Source: DSVQ01 sp964484765 (GTDB taxonomy: Bacteria; Planctomycetota; Planctomycetia; Planctomycetales; Planctomycetaceae). Taken from it: DNA of 64,000 nt. Numbering within the stretch: the stretch's first letter is position 1; each line of letters starts with the position of its first letter. The DNA is taken from assembly GCA_964484765.1 (NCBI GenBank), contig CAZAGI010000018.1, forward strand, positions 45,324 through 109,323. Direction: 5' to 3'. The position numbers were made by a program, and so were the translations under genes. Below, one piece after another: positions 1 to 9,065 of this stretch. The notes under the pieces are model-generated. The model was not told the origin of the DNA, searched no databases, and saw nothing but the letters and a program-made list of their open reading frames with translations.

Positions 1-1873
1 AGTGGGCGTAGAGGTTTTCCAACTCGATTTTCGTCGCTTCGAACCGCTCCATGGTCGCTTTCATCAACCCGGCATCGCGATGCACTTCGGGCTTCCCCAT
101 GTCGTCCTGACTTTGGACGAGCACGGCTTCCTTCTCGGCGATGTCGGCTTCGATGTCACTCACTTTGCGGAACGGGAACTGGCGTTTGCGCTTAGTATCT
201 TTTGCGACGGAACGGGTCGTTTCCGCAGGCCTTGCTGATGAGGCGGTTGACTTCTCTTCCGCTAATCGCAAGCGACTGAAGGCGACGTAATCCGTGTAAT
301 TCCCGGCGAACTCGAACCACCGCGTCGGCTCGTGAACGAGCAGATTCGTCGCCACGCGGTCGAGAAAATAGCGGTCGTGACTGACAAACAGCACTGTCCC
401 GGCGAATTCTTTCAAGGAGCGTTCCAGCGCATCCCGCGACCACAAATCGAGATGGTTGGTCGGTTCGTCGAGCACCAGGACATTCGGTTCGAGCGAAAAG
501 AGTCGGGCCAGGGCGACTTTGCTCTTTTCACCGCCGCTCATGGCCCCGACGCGCTGCAACGCCAACTCACCGATGACACCGAACCGCGCTAGAATGTCCC
601 GCAGCTGACCGTCGGTGTACCGCGCGATCTGCGGCGGCCGAATCGCTTCCATCGCGGTTGCTTCGGGGTCGACACTGCTCAATTGCTGGTCGAAATAGGC
701 GATTTTGACGTTCGCTCCCAATCGCACAGTGCCGCGGTCGGGCTTCAGTTCGCCGAGTAATGTCCGCAGCAACGTCGTCTTGCCGGAACCGTTCGCCCCC
801 AACCACCCCCAGCGTTCGCCGCGGCTGATCCGCAGATCGAGCTTGTCGAACAGTGGTGGATTATCCCCGAAACGCTTCGACAACCCGACGGCGTCGACCA
901 CCCAGTCGCCGGTGCGGGTCGGTTCGGGAAACCCCATCTGCGGGCCGCGGATGTCGCTGATCCGCTCAACCTTTTCGAGCCGTGCGAGCTTCTGCTCGCG
1001 GTCCTTTGCGCGGGTGGCCCCCACACCGTAGTTGTTCTTCTTGATGAACTCTTCCGCGCGGGCGATGTACTCCTGCTGTCTTTCATAGACCTTTTCGGCC
1101 GCCTGCTGGCGTTCCTCGCGCTGATGCCAGTAGTGGGAGAAATTGCCGGGGTAATCGCCGATGCCGCCGCGGTGGAGTTCGAGAATCCGTGTGCAGACGC
1201 GGTCCAGAAAATAACGGTCGTGGCTGACAACAATCAGCGATTGATTGCCGTCAACGAGGTATTTTTCCAGCCATTCCGAGGCTTCGATATCGAGATGGTT
1301 CGTCGGCTCGTCGAGCAGCAATACTTCCGGCGCCTGCAGCAGTAATTGCGCAAGCAGCACGCGGTTCTGTTGACCGCCGCTGAGAGACGATAGCGTCTGG
1401 TTGTACTGAGTGGGTTGGAACCCAAGACCAAAAAGCACTTCGTCGATCCGATGATCAACAGCGAAGCCGTCGAGGTGGCTTAACTCATGTTGTACGACGT
1501 CGTACCGCTTTGTGAGCCGGGCGTGTTCCGCCGGGTCATGCGGTTTCGCTAACTCCTCCGCGAGTTGTGCGGCTTCCGTCTGTAACCGGAAAATTTCGCC
1601 GAGACCTTCGCGGGCCTCTTCGATCAGCGTTTTTCCCTCAGCGAAATCGGGCTGCTGTTCGAGCAATCCCGCCCGACAACCACTTCCAAGGGTGACACTG
1701 CCGGCATCGGGATGATCTTGATCCGCGAGAATCCGCAGCAGCGTGGTTTTCCCCGCTCCGTTGGGTCCCACCAGCCCGATGCGTTCCCCCTTATTCAGAT
1801 CAAACGTGACACCATCGAGAATCGGGGCTCGATCAAACTGACGGACAACATCGGTCGCGGACAGGAGCAGCAT
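1..1873 (-). CDS. ABC-F family ATPase (partial, C-terminus beyond window)
   Basis: This is a soluble tandem-ATPase ABC protein of the ABC-F class, which acts on ribosomes during translation rather than in transport; no membrane segment is present. The frame is open for 624 codons to the window edge. The first Walker A (GPNGAGKT) is at about residues 36-43, followed by the signature LSGGQQNR and then LLLDEPTNHLD. The second ATPase half has GANGSGKT, MSGGEKSK and LVLDEPTNHLD. A charged linker rich in Glu, Gln and Arg joins the halves. The start is the ATG whose complement is at 1871-1873, giving a typical N-terminus (MLLLSATDVV). It is divergent from mqnD. The Uup/EttA/YfmR-type subgroup cannot be told from the sequence alone. 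Confidence 0.93.
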   Translation of the reverse strand, partial: MLLLSATDVVRQFDRAPILDGVTFDLNKGERIGLVGPNGAGKTTLLRILADQDHPDAGSVTLGSGCRAGLLEQQPDFAEGKTLIEEAREGLGEIFRLQTEAAQLAEELAKPHDPAEHARLTKRYDVVQHELSHLDGFAVDHRIDEVLFGLGFQPTQYNQTLSSLSGGQQNRVLLAQLLLQAPEVLLLDEPTNHLDIEASEWLEKYLVDGNQSLIVVSHDRYFLDRVCTRILELHRGGIGDYPGNFSHYWHQREERQQAAEKVYERQQEYIARAEEFIKKNNYGVGATRAKDREQKLARLEKVERISDIRGPQMGFPEPTRTGDWVVDAVGLSKRFGDNPPLFDKLDLRISRGERWGWLGANGSGKTTLLRTLLGELKPDRGTVRLGANVKIAYFDQQLSSVDPEATAMEAIRPPQIARYTDGQLRDILARFGVIGELALQRVGAMSGGEKSKVALARLFSLEPNVLVLDEPTNHLDLWSRDALERSLKEFAGTVLFVSHDRYFLDRVATNLLVHEPTRWFEFAGNYTDYVAFSRLRLAEEKSTASSARPAETTRSVAKDTKRKRQFPFRKVSDIEADIAEKEAVLVQSQDDMGKPEVHRDAGLMKATMERFEATKIELENLYAH

Positions 1874-2032
1874 CGGTTTCGAACAATCTGGTTAACACTT
1901 CAACACTTCCGGCGGATAGGCAATGGTAGAGGACTCGACTATGATGCGGCAACCGCACCAGAAGCCGAGGGATTCCGATCCCTGGGTCTCTTCGGTCGAG
2001 CCGAGTTTTTGGAAATCCGCAGAGAAAAGCCC

Positions 2033-2860
2033 ATGTTGATCCGAGTGGGACACAGTCCCGATCCCGACGACGCGTTCATGTTCCACGCCCTGGCGAACGA
2101 CAAGATTCCTACCGGCGAATATCAGTTCACGCACGAACTGCAGGACATCGAGACCCTCAACCGTCGGGCGCTCAAGGGCGAACTGGAATTAACCGCGGTC
2201 AGCCTGCACGGCTATGCGTACCTCACCGACAAGTACGCGCTGTGTGCCTGCGGATGCAGCATGGGCGACAACTATGGCCCTATGGTCGTCGCGAAACAAC
2301 CCGGATCGCTCAGCGATTTCCGCAAAAAACGGATTGCCATTCCCGGTACGATGACCACCGCGTATCTCGCACTGCGACTCGCGCTGCCAGAGTTCGAGCC
2401 GGTCGTCTATCCGTTCGATGAAATCCTCAACGTCACTCAGGCCGGAGAAGTCGACGCCGGGCTGATCATCCACGAAGGCCAGTTGACGTACCAGAATCAA
2501 GGCCTGCACCTGATCACCGATCTCGGCCAGTGGTGGCTGAAGGACACCGGGCTGCCGTTGCCCCTCGGCGGCAATGCGATCCGTCGCGATCTTGGTGAAA
2601 AAGCCATGCACGAGGTGACCGTGCTGCTGAAACAAAGCATCCAGTACGCGCTCGATCACCGCGCCGAAGCGTTGCAACACGCGTTGCAATACGGGCGTGA
2701 CCTCGACCGCAGCCAGGCGGACAAATTTGTCGGCATGTATGTCAACGACTGGACGATCGATTTCGGCCCCCGCGGTCGCGAAGCCGTGACGACGCTCCTC
2801 AAGCGCGCGTATGATGAAAAAATCATCCCGCATCCGGTGAAGCTGGAGTTTATTGGATAA
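2033..2860 (+). CDS. mqnD: 1,4-dihydroxy-6-naphthoate synthase (futalosine menaquinone pathway)
   Basis: The 275-residue product matches MqnD, which converts cyclic dehypoxanthinyl futalosine to 1,4-dihydroxy-6-naphthoate in the futalosine route to menaquinone. Visible family features are the N-terminal GHSPDPDDAFMFHAL, the DIETLNRRA stretch that follows, the IPGTMTTAYLALRL segment, and GLIIHEGQLTY in the second lobe of this periplasmic-binding-protein-like fold. The frame is open upstream to 1712, but that part overlaps the divergent ABC-F gene; the ATG at 2033 gives the normal MqnD length and N-terminus. No other mqn gene is in the window. Confidence is high. Confidence 0.93.
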   Translation: MLIRVGHSPDPDDAFMFHALANDKIPTGEYQFTHELQDIETLNRRALKGELELTAVSLHGYAYLTDKYALCACGCSMGDNYGPMVVAKQPGSLSDFRKKRIAIPGTMTTAYLALRLALPEFEPVVYPFDEILNVTQAGEVDAGLIIHEGQLTYQNQGLHLITDLGQWWLKDTGLPLPLGGNAIRRDLGEKAMHEVTVLLKQSIQYALDHRAEALQHALQYGRDLDRSQADKFVGMYVNDWTIDFGPRGREAVTTLLKRAYDEKIIPHPVKLEFIG

Positions 2861-2863
2861 GGG

Positions 2864-3054
2864 ACTTCGGCGAGCGGGGGGACGTAAGTCCCCCGGTGAT
2901 TCAACTCATGATTTGAGGATTGCAAATTGAGAATTGCAAAGTGCAAATTGACAAATGATCGGAACAATTCTCTTCAATTTGCAATTTTCAATAATCAGTT
3001 TGCAATTGCCTGAATCAATCACCGTGGGGGCTCATATCCCCACGTTCGCCGAAG
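2864..3054. repeat. Long imperfect palindrome between mqnD and nadB
   Basis: The whole spacer is an imperfect inverted repeat about 190 bases long. The left arm runs CTTCGGCGAGCGGGGGGAC, GTAAGTCCCCCGGTGATTC, and then AT-rich words such as GATTGCAAATTGAGAATTGC. The right arm is the reverse complement of nearly the same order and ends ..CCCCACGTTCGCCGAAG directly before the nadB ATG. Each end carries its own short hairpin: GGGGGAC-GTAA-GTCCCCC at 2877-2894, and GTGGGG/CCCCAC at 3024-3043. The form is that of a REP/MITE-like element. It may act as a terminator for mqnD and structure the nadB leader. Confidence 0.7.
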
Positions 3055-4683
3055 ATGAACATGCTGCACATCACCCCGAAACGTCGTTATCTCGTGCGGT
3101 TTGCGCCGAAACGCATTCCGCATCTGTTTACGGACGTGCTGATCATCGGAGCGGGGATTGCGGGCATCCGGGCAGCGTTGTCGATTGATCCGAAGCTCAA
3201 TGTGGTCGTGGCGACGAAAGGCCGGATTGATCATTCCAACAGTGCGTATGCACAGGGCGGCATCGCCGGAGTTTTCGATCCACTGGATGACATTACTAAT
3301 CACTTTGCCGATACGATGGCCGCCGGGAAGGGGATGTGCCATGCCGATGTCGTCGACATGGTCGTTCACGAAGCCCCGCAGCGGATTTGCGAACTGATGT
3401 CCTACGGGGCGGCGTTCGATCAATCCGACGGCGAAATGGCCCTGACGCAAGAGGGGGGCCACAGTCACCGCCGGGTCGTGCATGCCTTAGGCGATGCGAC
3501 CGGCAAAGAGATCATGCGGGCTTTGATTGCTCGATTAAAGAGTGAGCCATCGATCTCGGTGTGGGATGACACGTTTACGATCGATCTGCTCACGCATGGT
3601 GGCGAATGCCGTGGCGCGTTGATGTGGAATCCGCAGCACGGCAAGACGTTCGTGTGGGCCAAGCAGACAATTCTCGCCACCGGCGGCGCGGGGCGATTGT
3701 TCCGCGAGACGACGAACCCGGAGATTGCGACCGCGGATGGGCAGGCGATGGCGTTCCGCGCCGGCGCAGAACTGCGCGACATGGAATTCATGCAGTTTCA
3801 TCCGACGGTGTTGTACATCGCCGGCAGTTCGCGGCACCTCATTTCCGAAGCGGTCCGCGGTGAAGGAGGCCTCCTCCGCGATTGTCACGGTGTCCGTTTC
3901 ATGGGGGACTACAGCTCGCAACTGGAACTCGCGCCGCGCGACGAAGTCAGCCGGGCCATCACGAAGCAGATGGAAAAGACCCGGCATCACTGCGTGTATC
4001 TCGATGTCACGCATCTCGACAAAGCGCTGATCGCCGAGCGGTTCCCGCACATCAGCAAGGTGTGCGCGAGCTTCGGACTCGATCTCACAAAGGATCTGAT
4101 TCCCGTTCGTCCCGGTGCGCATTACATGATTGGTGGCGTGACACTTGATAGCGAATCTCGCACCACCTTGCCACGACTGTGGGCCGCGGGAGAAGTCACA
4201 TCCAGCGGATTGCACGGCGCAAATCGCCTTGCCAGCAACAGTCTGCTGGAAGGTCTCGTCTTCGGATTGCGGGCCGGACGGAATGCGTCGCAAGCTGCGC
4301 TCGGGGAAGAAGATCGCTTCACCGCGCTGCCGTTGGATGACGATCCACGGCCTCCGCTGCCGGACGACGGTCTCAATCTTGACGACCTGCTGAACTCGCT
4401 CAACAGTGAGATGTGGCGCAACGTCGGCATCGAACGGAATGCCGAAGGATTGGAAGCGGCATCGCAACAGGTCGAATTCTGGGACCGTTACGTCGGCCCG
4501 CGCGAATTCAATTCCACCAAAGGGTGGGAGTTGCAGAACATGCTCCTCGTCGCCAGGTTGATGATTGCTTCCGCAGCCGCCCGCAAAGAAACCCGCGGCG
4601 TTCACACGCGGTCCGATTTTCCCGCGACCGATCCCGCACAGGCCGATCATCTGCGGTGCCTTGCCGACTATGCTTCGCCCTGA
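3055..4683 (+). CDS. nadB: L-aspartate oxidase
   Basis: NadB oxidises L-aspartate to iminoaspartate with FAD, the first step of de novo NAD synthesis. The 542-residue protein has a dinucleotide-binding motif GAGIAG at residues 32-37, the family hallmark NSAYAQGGIAG at about 62-72, the substrate-loop stretch EGGHSHRRVVHALGDATGKEI, and the C-terminal FAD motif with GLHGANRLASNSLLEGLVFG. It has about 27 residues before the FAD motif, more than E. coli NadB. Two starts are possible, ATG 3055 and ATG 3061. The upstream ATG directly abuts the palindromic element. nadA and nadC are not in the window. Confidence 0.95.
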   Translation: MNMLHITPKRRYLVRFAPKRIPHLFTDVLIIGAGIAGIRAALSIDPKLNVVVATKGRIDHSNSAYAQGGIAGVFDPLDDITNHFADTMAAGKGMCHADVVDMVVHEAPQRICELMSYGAAFDQSDGEMALTQEGGHSHRRVVHALGDATGKEIMRALIARLKSEPSISVWDDTFTIDLLTHGGECRGALMWNPQHGKTFVWAKQTILATGGAGRLFRETTNPEIATADGQAMAFRAGAELRDMEFMQFHPTVLYIAGSSRHLISEAVRGEGGLLRDCHGVRFMGDYSSQLELAPRDEVSRAITKQMEKTRHHCVYLDVTHLDKALIAERFPHISKVCASFGLDLTKDLIPVRPGAHYMIGGVTLDSESRTTLPRLWAAGEVTSSGLHGANRLASNSLLEGLVFGLRAGRNASQAALGEEDRFTALPLDDDPRPPLPDDGLNLDDLLNSLNSEMWRNVGIERNAEGLEAASQQVEFWDRYVGPREFNSTKGWELQNMLLVARLMIASAAARKETRGVHTRSDFPATDPAQADHLRCLADYASP

Positions 4684-4684
4684 T

Positions 4685-5593
4685 CTACGGCATCGTCTGC
4701 CACGTGGCCAATGGCAAAGCTTTCCACAGGACATACGCCACGGGGCCGGCGTAAAGGATGCTGTCGAGAATATCGAGCAGACCGCCGAAGCCCGGCAGCA
4801 GCACGGCGGAATCTTTCTTGCCAACGTCGCGCTTGATGAGCGATTCGCACAGATCGCCGACGAGTCCAACCGCGCCGAGAATCAGGCCGTAGATCGCGGC
4901 CCAATACCATTCGGGCGCTTTCCAAGTGCGATCAAACAGCGGCGTGGCGATCGAGAACCACAACACGCTGCTCAGCGCTGATCCAACCAGTGCCCCGCCG
5001 CCGCCGGCCCAGGTTTTCCCGGGCGACAGCAACGGCGTCATCTTCCGTTTGCCGAACAGTCGGCCAAACGTGTAAGCACCGACGTCGCCCCCTTTGGTGA
5101 CCACGACCAGGGAACCGATCACGAGATAACCGGCGCTGTCACCGGCGACCCATCGTAACTGGGTCGCGACGCCAAGCAGCGCGCCGATGTAACTGACAAT
5201 CAGTAACTCGGCCCCCAGCGTTTCCATACTCTTGCCGGGTTCGCGGTAGCGATAGGTCGCCAGGGCAAACAGCGCAAGAACCGACAGCGAATACGCCAGC
5301 ATGACCTGCGCGAGCGAGTTGCCTTCGCCACGAATGTGAATCGGCATGAAATCAAAGCGACCGAACCAACTCGCCGACGCCACAACCACACTGCACAGGC
5401 AAACCAGAACGCGGTTCGGTGTGAACGAGCGTGTCCACAACAGGTCGACCAGTTCGTTGGCCCCGCGGAGCGCGAGCAACACCACCAGGCCGAATAGAAT
5501 CGGCGCAGACGGACCCATCTGCATGTCGAGCCAGAACAACCCGAATGCCGCCGGGATGAGAAGCGCTGAGATTGCGAGCCGCCAACGGAGCAT
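4685..5593 (-). CDS. cdsA: Phosphatidate cytidylyltransferase
   Basis: CdsA makes CDP-diacylglycerol from phosphatidate and CTP in the membrane, the branch point of phospholipid synthesis. The 302-residue protein has about seven hydrophobic helices and ends with the family signature at residues 251-278 (SLIKRDVGKKDS, LLPGFGGLLDILDS), including the conserved KRDxGxKD and the Asp pair. Its start codon follows the uppS stop by only 6 bases, so the two are co-transcribed with uppS first. It converges on nadB with one base between the stops. Confidence is high. Confidence 0.95.
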   Translation of the reverse strand: MLRWRLAISALLIPAAFGLFWLDMQMGPSAPILFGLVVLLALRGANELVDLLWTRSFTPNRVLVCLCSVVVASASWFGRFDFMPIHIRGEGNSLAQVMLAYSLSVLALFALATYRYREPGKSMETLGAELLIVSYIGALLGVATQLRWVAGDSAGYLVIGSLVVVTKGGDVGAYTFGRLFGKRKMTPLLSPGKTWAGGGGALVGSALSSVLWFSIATPLFDRTWKAPEWYWAAIYGLILGAVGLVGDLCESLIKRDVGKKDSAVLLPGFGGLLDILDSILYAGPVAYVLWKALPLATWQTMP

Positions 5594-5599
5594 TGCGTG

Positions 5600-6403
5600 T
5601 TAACCCGTCAGTCCGCCAAAACGGCGATCACGCGCCGCATAATCGCGGCATGCTTGTCGCAAATCTTCGATGCCAAACGCGGGCCAGAACTGCGTCGTGA
5701 CCCATAACTCGGCGTAGCTGATCTGCCACAGCAGGTAATTGCTCAGCCGCATTTCACCGGCGGTGCGAATGACCAGATCGGGATCGGGCATGCCCCCGGT
5801 GTAAAGCCGCGCGGCAACAGTTTCTTCGTCAATCGCCTCAGGAGCCAACCGTCCGGCGGCAACGTCCGCGGCAATCGATCGGACCGCGTCGACAATCTCA
5901 CCACGGCTGCCGTAATTCACCGCGAGACACAACCGCATGCCGGTATTTTCCGCGGAGACGCTCGTCGACAGATCGATCTCGCGCAGCACCGCTGGGCTGA
6001 GTCCCTCGCGGCGGCCAATGACCGAGAACTGCAGATTCTGGCGTAGAATTTCTGAGCGCTCTTCCACGAGGTATTGTTCGAGCAACTGCATCAAGAGCCG
6101 CTGCTCAGACTCCGGTCGCTTCCAGTTTTCACTGCTGAAGCAATAGAGCGTGAGCTGTTTGAGGCCAAGCCGCGAACATTCTTCAATGACCGAGCGCACG
6201 CTGCGGACACCGCGGCGATGGCCTTCAATCCGCAGCAATCCTTGCGCTTTCGCCCAACGGCCGTTGCCATCCATGATGATGGCGATGTGCTGCGGGAGCC
6301 GCTCGCGCACCAACCCCCAACCCACGAGTTGCTCGTCGGGATACGGTGGATCGGCCGAGGTTCGCGGAGCAGGATCGGCGGCAACGATGCCAGGCAGGGT
6401 CAT
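5600..6403 (-). CDS. uppS: Isoprenyl transferase (undecaprenyl diphosphate synthase)
   Basis: UppS extends farnesyl diphosphate with isopentenyl diphosphate to the C55 carrier lipid used for peptidoglycan and surface polymers. The 267-residue protein has the cis-prenyltransferase motifs in order: HIAIIMDGNGRWAK (catalytic Asp45), GHRRG, the LTLYCFSSENWKRP segment, and the C-terminal RTAGEMRLSNYLLWQISYAE that binds the allylic substrate. The frame is open 16 codons further upstream, but the ATG at 6403 is preceded by GCAGGAG at good distance and was chosen. There is a proline-rich N-terminal extension of about 35 residues. It is cotranscribed with cdsA. Confidence 0.95.
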   Translation of the reverse strand: MTLPGIVAADPAPRTSADPPYPDEQLVGWGLVRERLPQHIAIIMDGNGRWAKAQGLLRIEGHRRGVRSVRSVIEECSRLGLKQLTLYCFSSENWKRPESEQRLLMQLLEQYLVEERSEILRQNLQFSVIGRREGLSPAVLREIDLSTSVSAENTGMRLCLAVNYGSRGEIVDAVRSIAADVAAGRLAPEAIDEETVAARLYTGGMPDPDLVIRTAGEMRLSNYLLWQISYAELWVTTQFWPAFGIEDLRQACRDYAARDRRFGGLTG

Positions 6404-6526
6404 GGAATAACTCCTGCGACCGATTGTCGACAAATGCCGCGACCACAGCAACCCCGCGGCGACCCGCGCTCAATCGCGTTGACATCCACGACGGGACGGG
6501 ACCATCGCAGGCAGAGCACGGCGGCG

Positions 6527-6766
6527 CTACCAGCCCAGGTAACGTGTGCCGGTCAAGACGAGACTGGGTTCAAGATTGTTGACCGATCCCGTGGTCATCA
6601 CGCTGCCACCCTGATCGAAGTAGAGCGTCTCTTCACGATACGCGGGCGTTGCTTCCGGGTTCTCCACCGCGATTCGCACACAGTGAGGCTGAATTTCCAA
6701 AACCGTGACAACCACATCTTCGCCGATCATCAGGCTCTCGTTCACGCCTCGCTGGAATACTTGCAT
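6527..6766 (-). CDS. csrA: CsrA-like post-transcriptional regulator
   Basis: This 79-residue protein resembles CsrA, a homodimer that binds GGA motifs in mRNA leaders to control translation. Shared features are R6, the GESLMIG-like loop (here NESLMIGED), VVVTVLEI, VRIAVENP and YREETLY with the RNA-contacting Arg at position 44 as in E. coli CsrA. Position 4, usually Leu, is Phe. A tail of roughly 27 residues beyond the core differs from the classic C-terminus. The longer frame to 6829 adds residues foreign to the family. The chosen ATG has CGAGG upstream. The match is to the family; function as a regulator here is inferred. Confidence 0.75.
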   Translation of the reverse strand: MQVFQRGVNESLMIGEDVVVTVLEIQPHCVRIAVENPEATPAYREETLYFDQGGSVMTTGSVNNLEPSLVLTGTRYLGW

Positions 6767-6915
6767 CACGCAGCCTCGAAAAGATGGGAAGGCAATCAGC
6801 GACATCGCGACGTTGACATCGCACGTCATGGGGCGACATTCTGCCCATCCCGTGGCCAGAGAGCAAGGGGTTGCGCGTCAGGTTTTTTCTGACACATTTT
6901 CCCACGGCAATGTCC

Positions 6916-6946
6916 TTGACAGATCTGGTTGTGAAGTCTCCATGAT
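6916..6946 (+). promoter_or_regulatory. Possible promoter for the dehydrogenase-aminotransferase pair
   Basis: A perfect TTGACA at 6916-6921 is followed, 19 bases on, by CATGAT at 6941-6946. The spacing is longer than ideal and the -10 is poor, so the call is weak. It lies about 40 bases upstream of the ATG at 6989, in the divergent spacer shared with the csrA-like gene. Confidence 0.3.
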
Positions 6947-6988
6947 AGGAAGGTCACACTGCGGCACAGCCTGTCAGGCAACAGCGAA

Positions 6989-7999
6989 ATGGCCATGATG
7001 AAGTTGGTGATCTTTCCCGCGATTGATCCAGTTCGACTCGCTCGTGTGTGTGCTGTGTCGCCGGAACTCGACGTTCAGAATTGCCTGAGCGCCCATGACG
7101 CGCAACGGGCGATAATTGATGCCGATGCGTTCTTCGGCAAGTTGACGCCCGCTTTGTTGCAAGCGGCAACAAAGCTGCGCTGGGTGCAATCGCCCACGGC
7201 CAGTTTAGAACACTATCTCTTCCCGGAACTGGTCGCCCATCCGTGCTTGCTGAGCAACATGCGCGGCTTGTTTTCCGATGTGATCGCCGATCACGTTATG
7301 GGATTCGTGCTGTGTTTCGCGCGCAATCTGCACATCTATCTGCGACAACAAGCGGAACGAAAATGGGCCCCCGTGGGCGATGCCTCCGCCGTGACCGACT
7401 TCGTCACCGCCCCGGGGACGTTAACGCCGATGGACCGGGCGCACCGTCACCTATCAGATCAAACGCTGGGTATCGTTGGTGTGGGCCATATCGGCGCTGA
7501 AATTGCGAGCCGTGCCACTGCCTTCGGAATGACTGTACTCGGTGTGGATCCTCATCCTCGTGAGATTTTGGACACGAAACTCGCTGTCTGGCCGATGAGC
7601 CGACTTCCAGAGTTGCTCGCAACCGCGGACTACACCGTCATTGCGGCGCCGCATACGCCGGAAACGGAGGGGCTGTTTGATCGTTCGCTGATTCGCCGCA
7701 TGAAGCGGACCGCAATCCTGATCAACATCGGTCGCGGCGCCATCGTCAAGCTGGATGATCTGGTTGCTTCGCTGCAAGCCGAAGAAATCGCCGGAGCGGC
7801 ACTCGACGTCTGTGAGATCGAACCCTTGCCGTCGACGCATCCGTTATGGACGATGCCGAATGTGATCATCACGCCGCATGTCGCCGCTGCGTCGCCGCGC
7901 GTTCCCGAACGACACCTGGAAACGCTGCTGGAGAATGTCCGCCGGTTCGTGAACGGAGAACCGCCGATGACGCTGGTCGACAAACAGAAGTGGTACTGA
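6989..7999 (+). CDS. D-2-hydroxyacid dehydrogenase family protein
   Basis: This 336-residue NAD(P)-dependent dehydrogenase belongs to the family of phosphoglycerate and glyoxylate/hydroxypyruvate reductases. The nucleotide-binding motif GVGHIG is at residues 164-169, with an acidic residue in VLGVDPHP after the second strand favouring NAD. The catalytic signature regions are INIGRGAIV (Arg), ALDVCEIEPLP (Glu) and TPHVAAAS (His). The substrate is not evident; there is no ACT domain as in SerA. Three ATGs (6989, 6995, 6998) begin the frame. Its stop lies 3 bases before the next ATG, so it shares an operon with the class IV aminotransferase, suggesting a joint role in 2-oxo, 2-hydroxy or amino acid conversion. 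Confidence 0.88.
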   Translation: MAMMKLVIFPAIDPVRLARVCAVSPELDVQNCLSAHDAQRAIIDADAFFGKLTPALLQAATKLRWVQSPTASLEHYLFPELVAHPCLLSNMRGLFSDVIADHVMGFVLCFARNLHIYLRQQAERKWAPVGDASAVTDFVTAPGTLTPMDRAHRHLSDQTLGIVGVGHIGAEIASRATAFGMTVLGVDPHPREILDTKLAVWPMSRLPELLATADYTVIAAPHTPETEGLFDRSLIRRMKRTAILINIGRGAIVKLDDLVASLQAEEIAGAALDVCEIEPLPSTHPLWTMPNVIITPHVAAASPRVPERHLETLLENVRRFVNGEPPMTLVDKQKWY

Positions 8000-8002
8000 T
8001 CC

Positions 8003-8929
8003 ATGAATGAACCGATCGCATGGATCAATGGTGCCGTCGTTCCCGTCGCGGAAGCACGGCTGCACGTCTTTGATCTGGGCCTCGTCGGCGGGGTTTCTGT
8101 CGCCGAGATGCTGCGGACATTTCGTCACCACCTGTTTCGCGTCGAAGAGCATCTGGACCGCTTGCAGCAATCGCTGACGCTGACCGGATTACACCCCGCG
8201 TTCGATCGAGAAGAATTTTCAGCACGGCTCGACCAAGTGGTGGCGTTCAATACAGCGTTGATCGCAGCGGAAGACGACCTCGGCGCGATTGTGTTTGTGA
8301 CTGCAGGTTTGAATCCGACCTATGTGGGGCGTGACGCGGCCGTTGCCGCCGGGTGTTCCGTCGGGATTCACACGTTTCCGTTGCCCTATCGGCAATGGGC
8401 GGAGAAATATGACCGTGGCGTCGCGCTTGTCGTTCCTTCGGTGCAGGCGATGCCGGGCAGAATTGTTGATCCGCGCATCAAATCGCGCAGCCGCATGCAT
8501 TGGCATCTGGCCGATCAAGCCGCCCGTCAGATGGAACCCGGCGCCATGGCGATTTTGATCGACGAACATGGTCATCTGACGGAAACCGCGGCGTCCAATT
8601 TCATCGCCGTGATCGATGGTGAGTTGGTCAGCCCCCCTGCCGGAGCGGTGCTGGAAGGGGTGAGCCTGGGCGTCACCCGAGAACTGGCGACAGCGCTGGG
8701 GTATCCGATTCAGCGCCGGGCAATCACGCCGGCCGAACTCGCCGTCGCGACCGAGGCGTTTCTCACTTCCACGCCATCCGGCTTGTTGCCGGTGACCCGG
8801 TTTCAGGGACAACCCTTGGGCAACGGTGCTCCCGGCCCGATGTATCGCCAGTTGCTCGCGGCATGGTGCGACTCCGTCGGCGTGGACATCCCCGCACAGA
8901 TGCAACGGGGTGGTCAGAATCTTCTTTAG
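8003..8929 (+). CDS. Class IV aminotransferase (BCAT / D-amino acid aminotransferase / ADC lyase fold)
   Basis: This 308-residue PLP enzyme is of fold type IV. The PLP-binding lysine is probably K160 in DPRIKSRSRM; the phosphate-site region is LTETAASNFIAV with Glu194, followed by PPAGAVLEGVSLGVTREL. The N-terminal segment FDLGLVGGVSVAEMLRTF is the usual substrate loop. Members act as branched-chain aminotransferases, D-amino acid aminotransferases or aminodeoxychorismate lyases; the sequence alone does not decide which. It follows the dehydrogenase by 3 bases. A small hairpin (GAAGCG/CGCTTC, about 8934-8949) lies just after its stop. Confidence 0.88.
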   Translation: MNEPIAWINGAVVPVAEARLHVFDLGLVGGVSVAEMLRTFRHHLFRVEEHLDRLQQSLTLTGLHPAFDREEFSARLDQVVAFNTALIAAEDDLGAIVFVTAGLNPTYVGRDAAVAAGCSVGIHTFPLPYRQWAEKYDRGVALVVPSVQAMPGRIVDPRIKSRSRMHWHLADQAARQMEPGAMAILIDEHGHLTETAASNFIAVIDGELVSPPAGAVLEGVSLGVTRELATALGYPIQRRAITPAELAVATEAFLTSTPSGLLPVTRFQGQPLGNGAPGPMYRQLLAAWCDSVGVDIPAQMQRGGQNLL

Positions 8930-9065
8930 CTTCGAAGCGCCCTCGCTTCATCAAACCCGTTCGAGTTTTGCATCGACGGAGGCCTTCACCGCAGACAACC
9001 GTCATTCGATCGGATAAAGTTGATGTGTCGAGAGTTGGCAACTCGTGTGGAGTGGGCGCGCCGTG

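Noticed and set aside
3535..4869. 444-codon minus-strand open frame opposite nadB and cdsA
   Set aside because: It is antisense to a fully recognisable NadB and its translation has no family resemblance; high-GC shadow frame.
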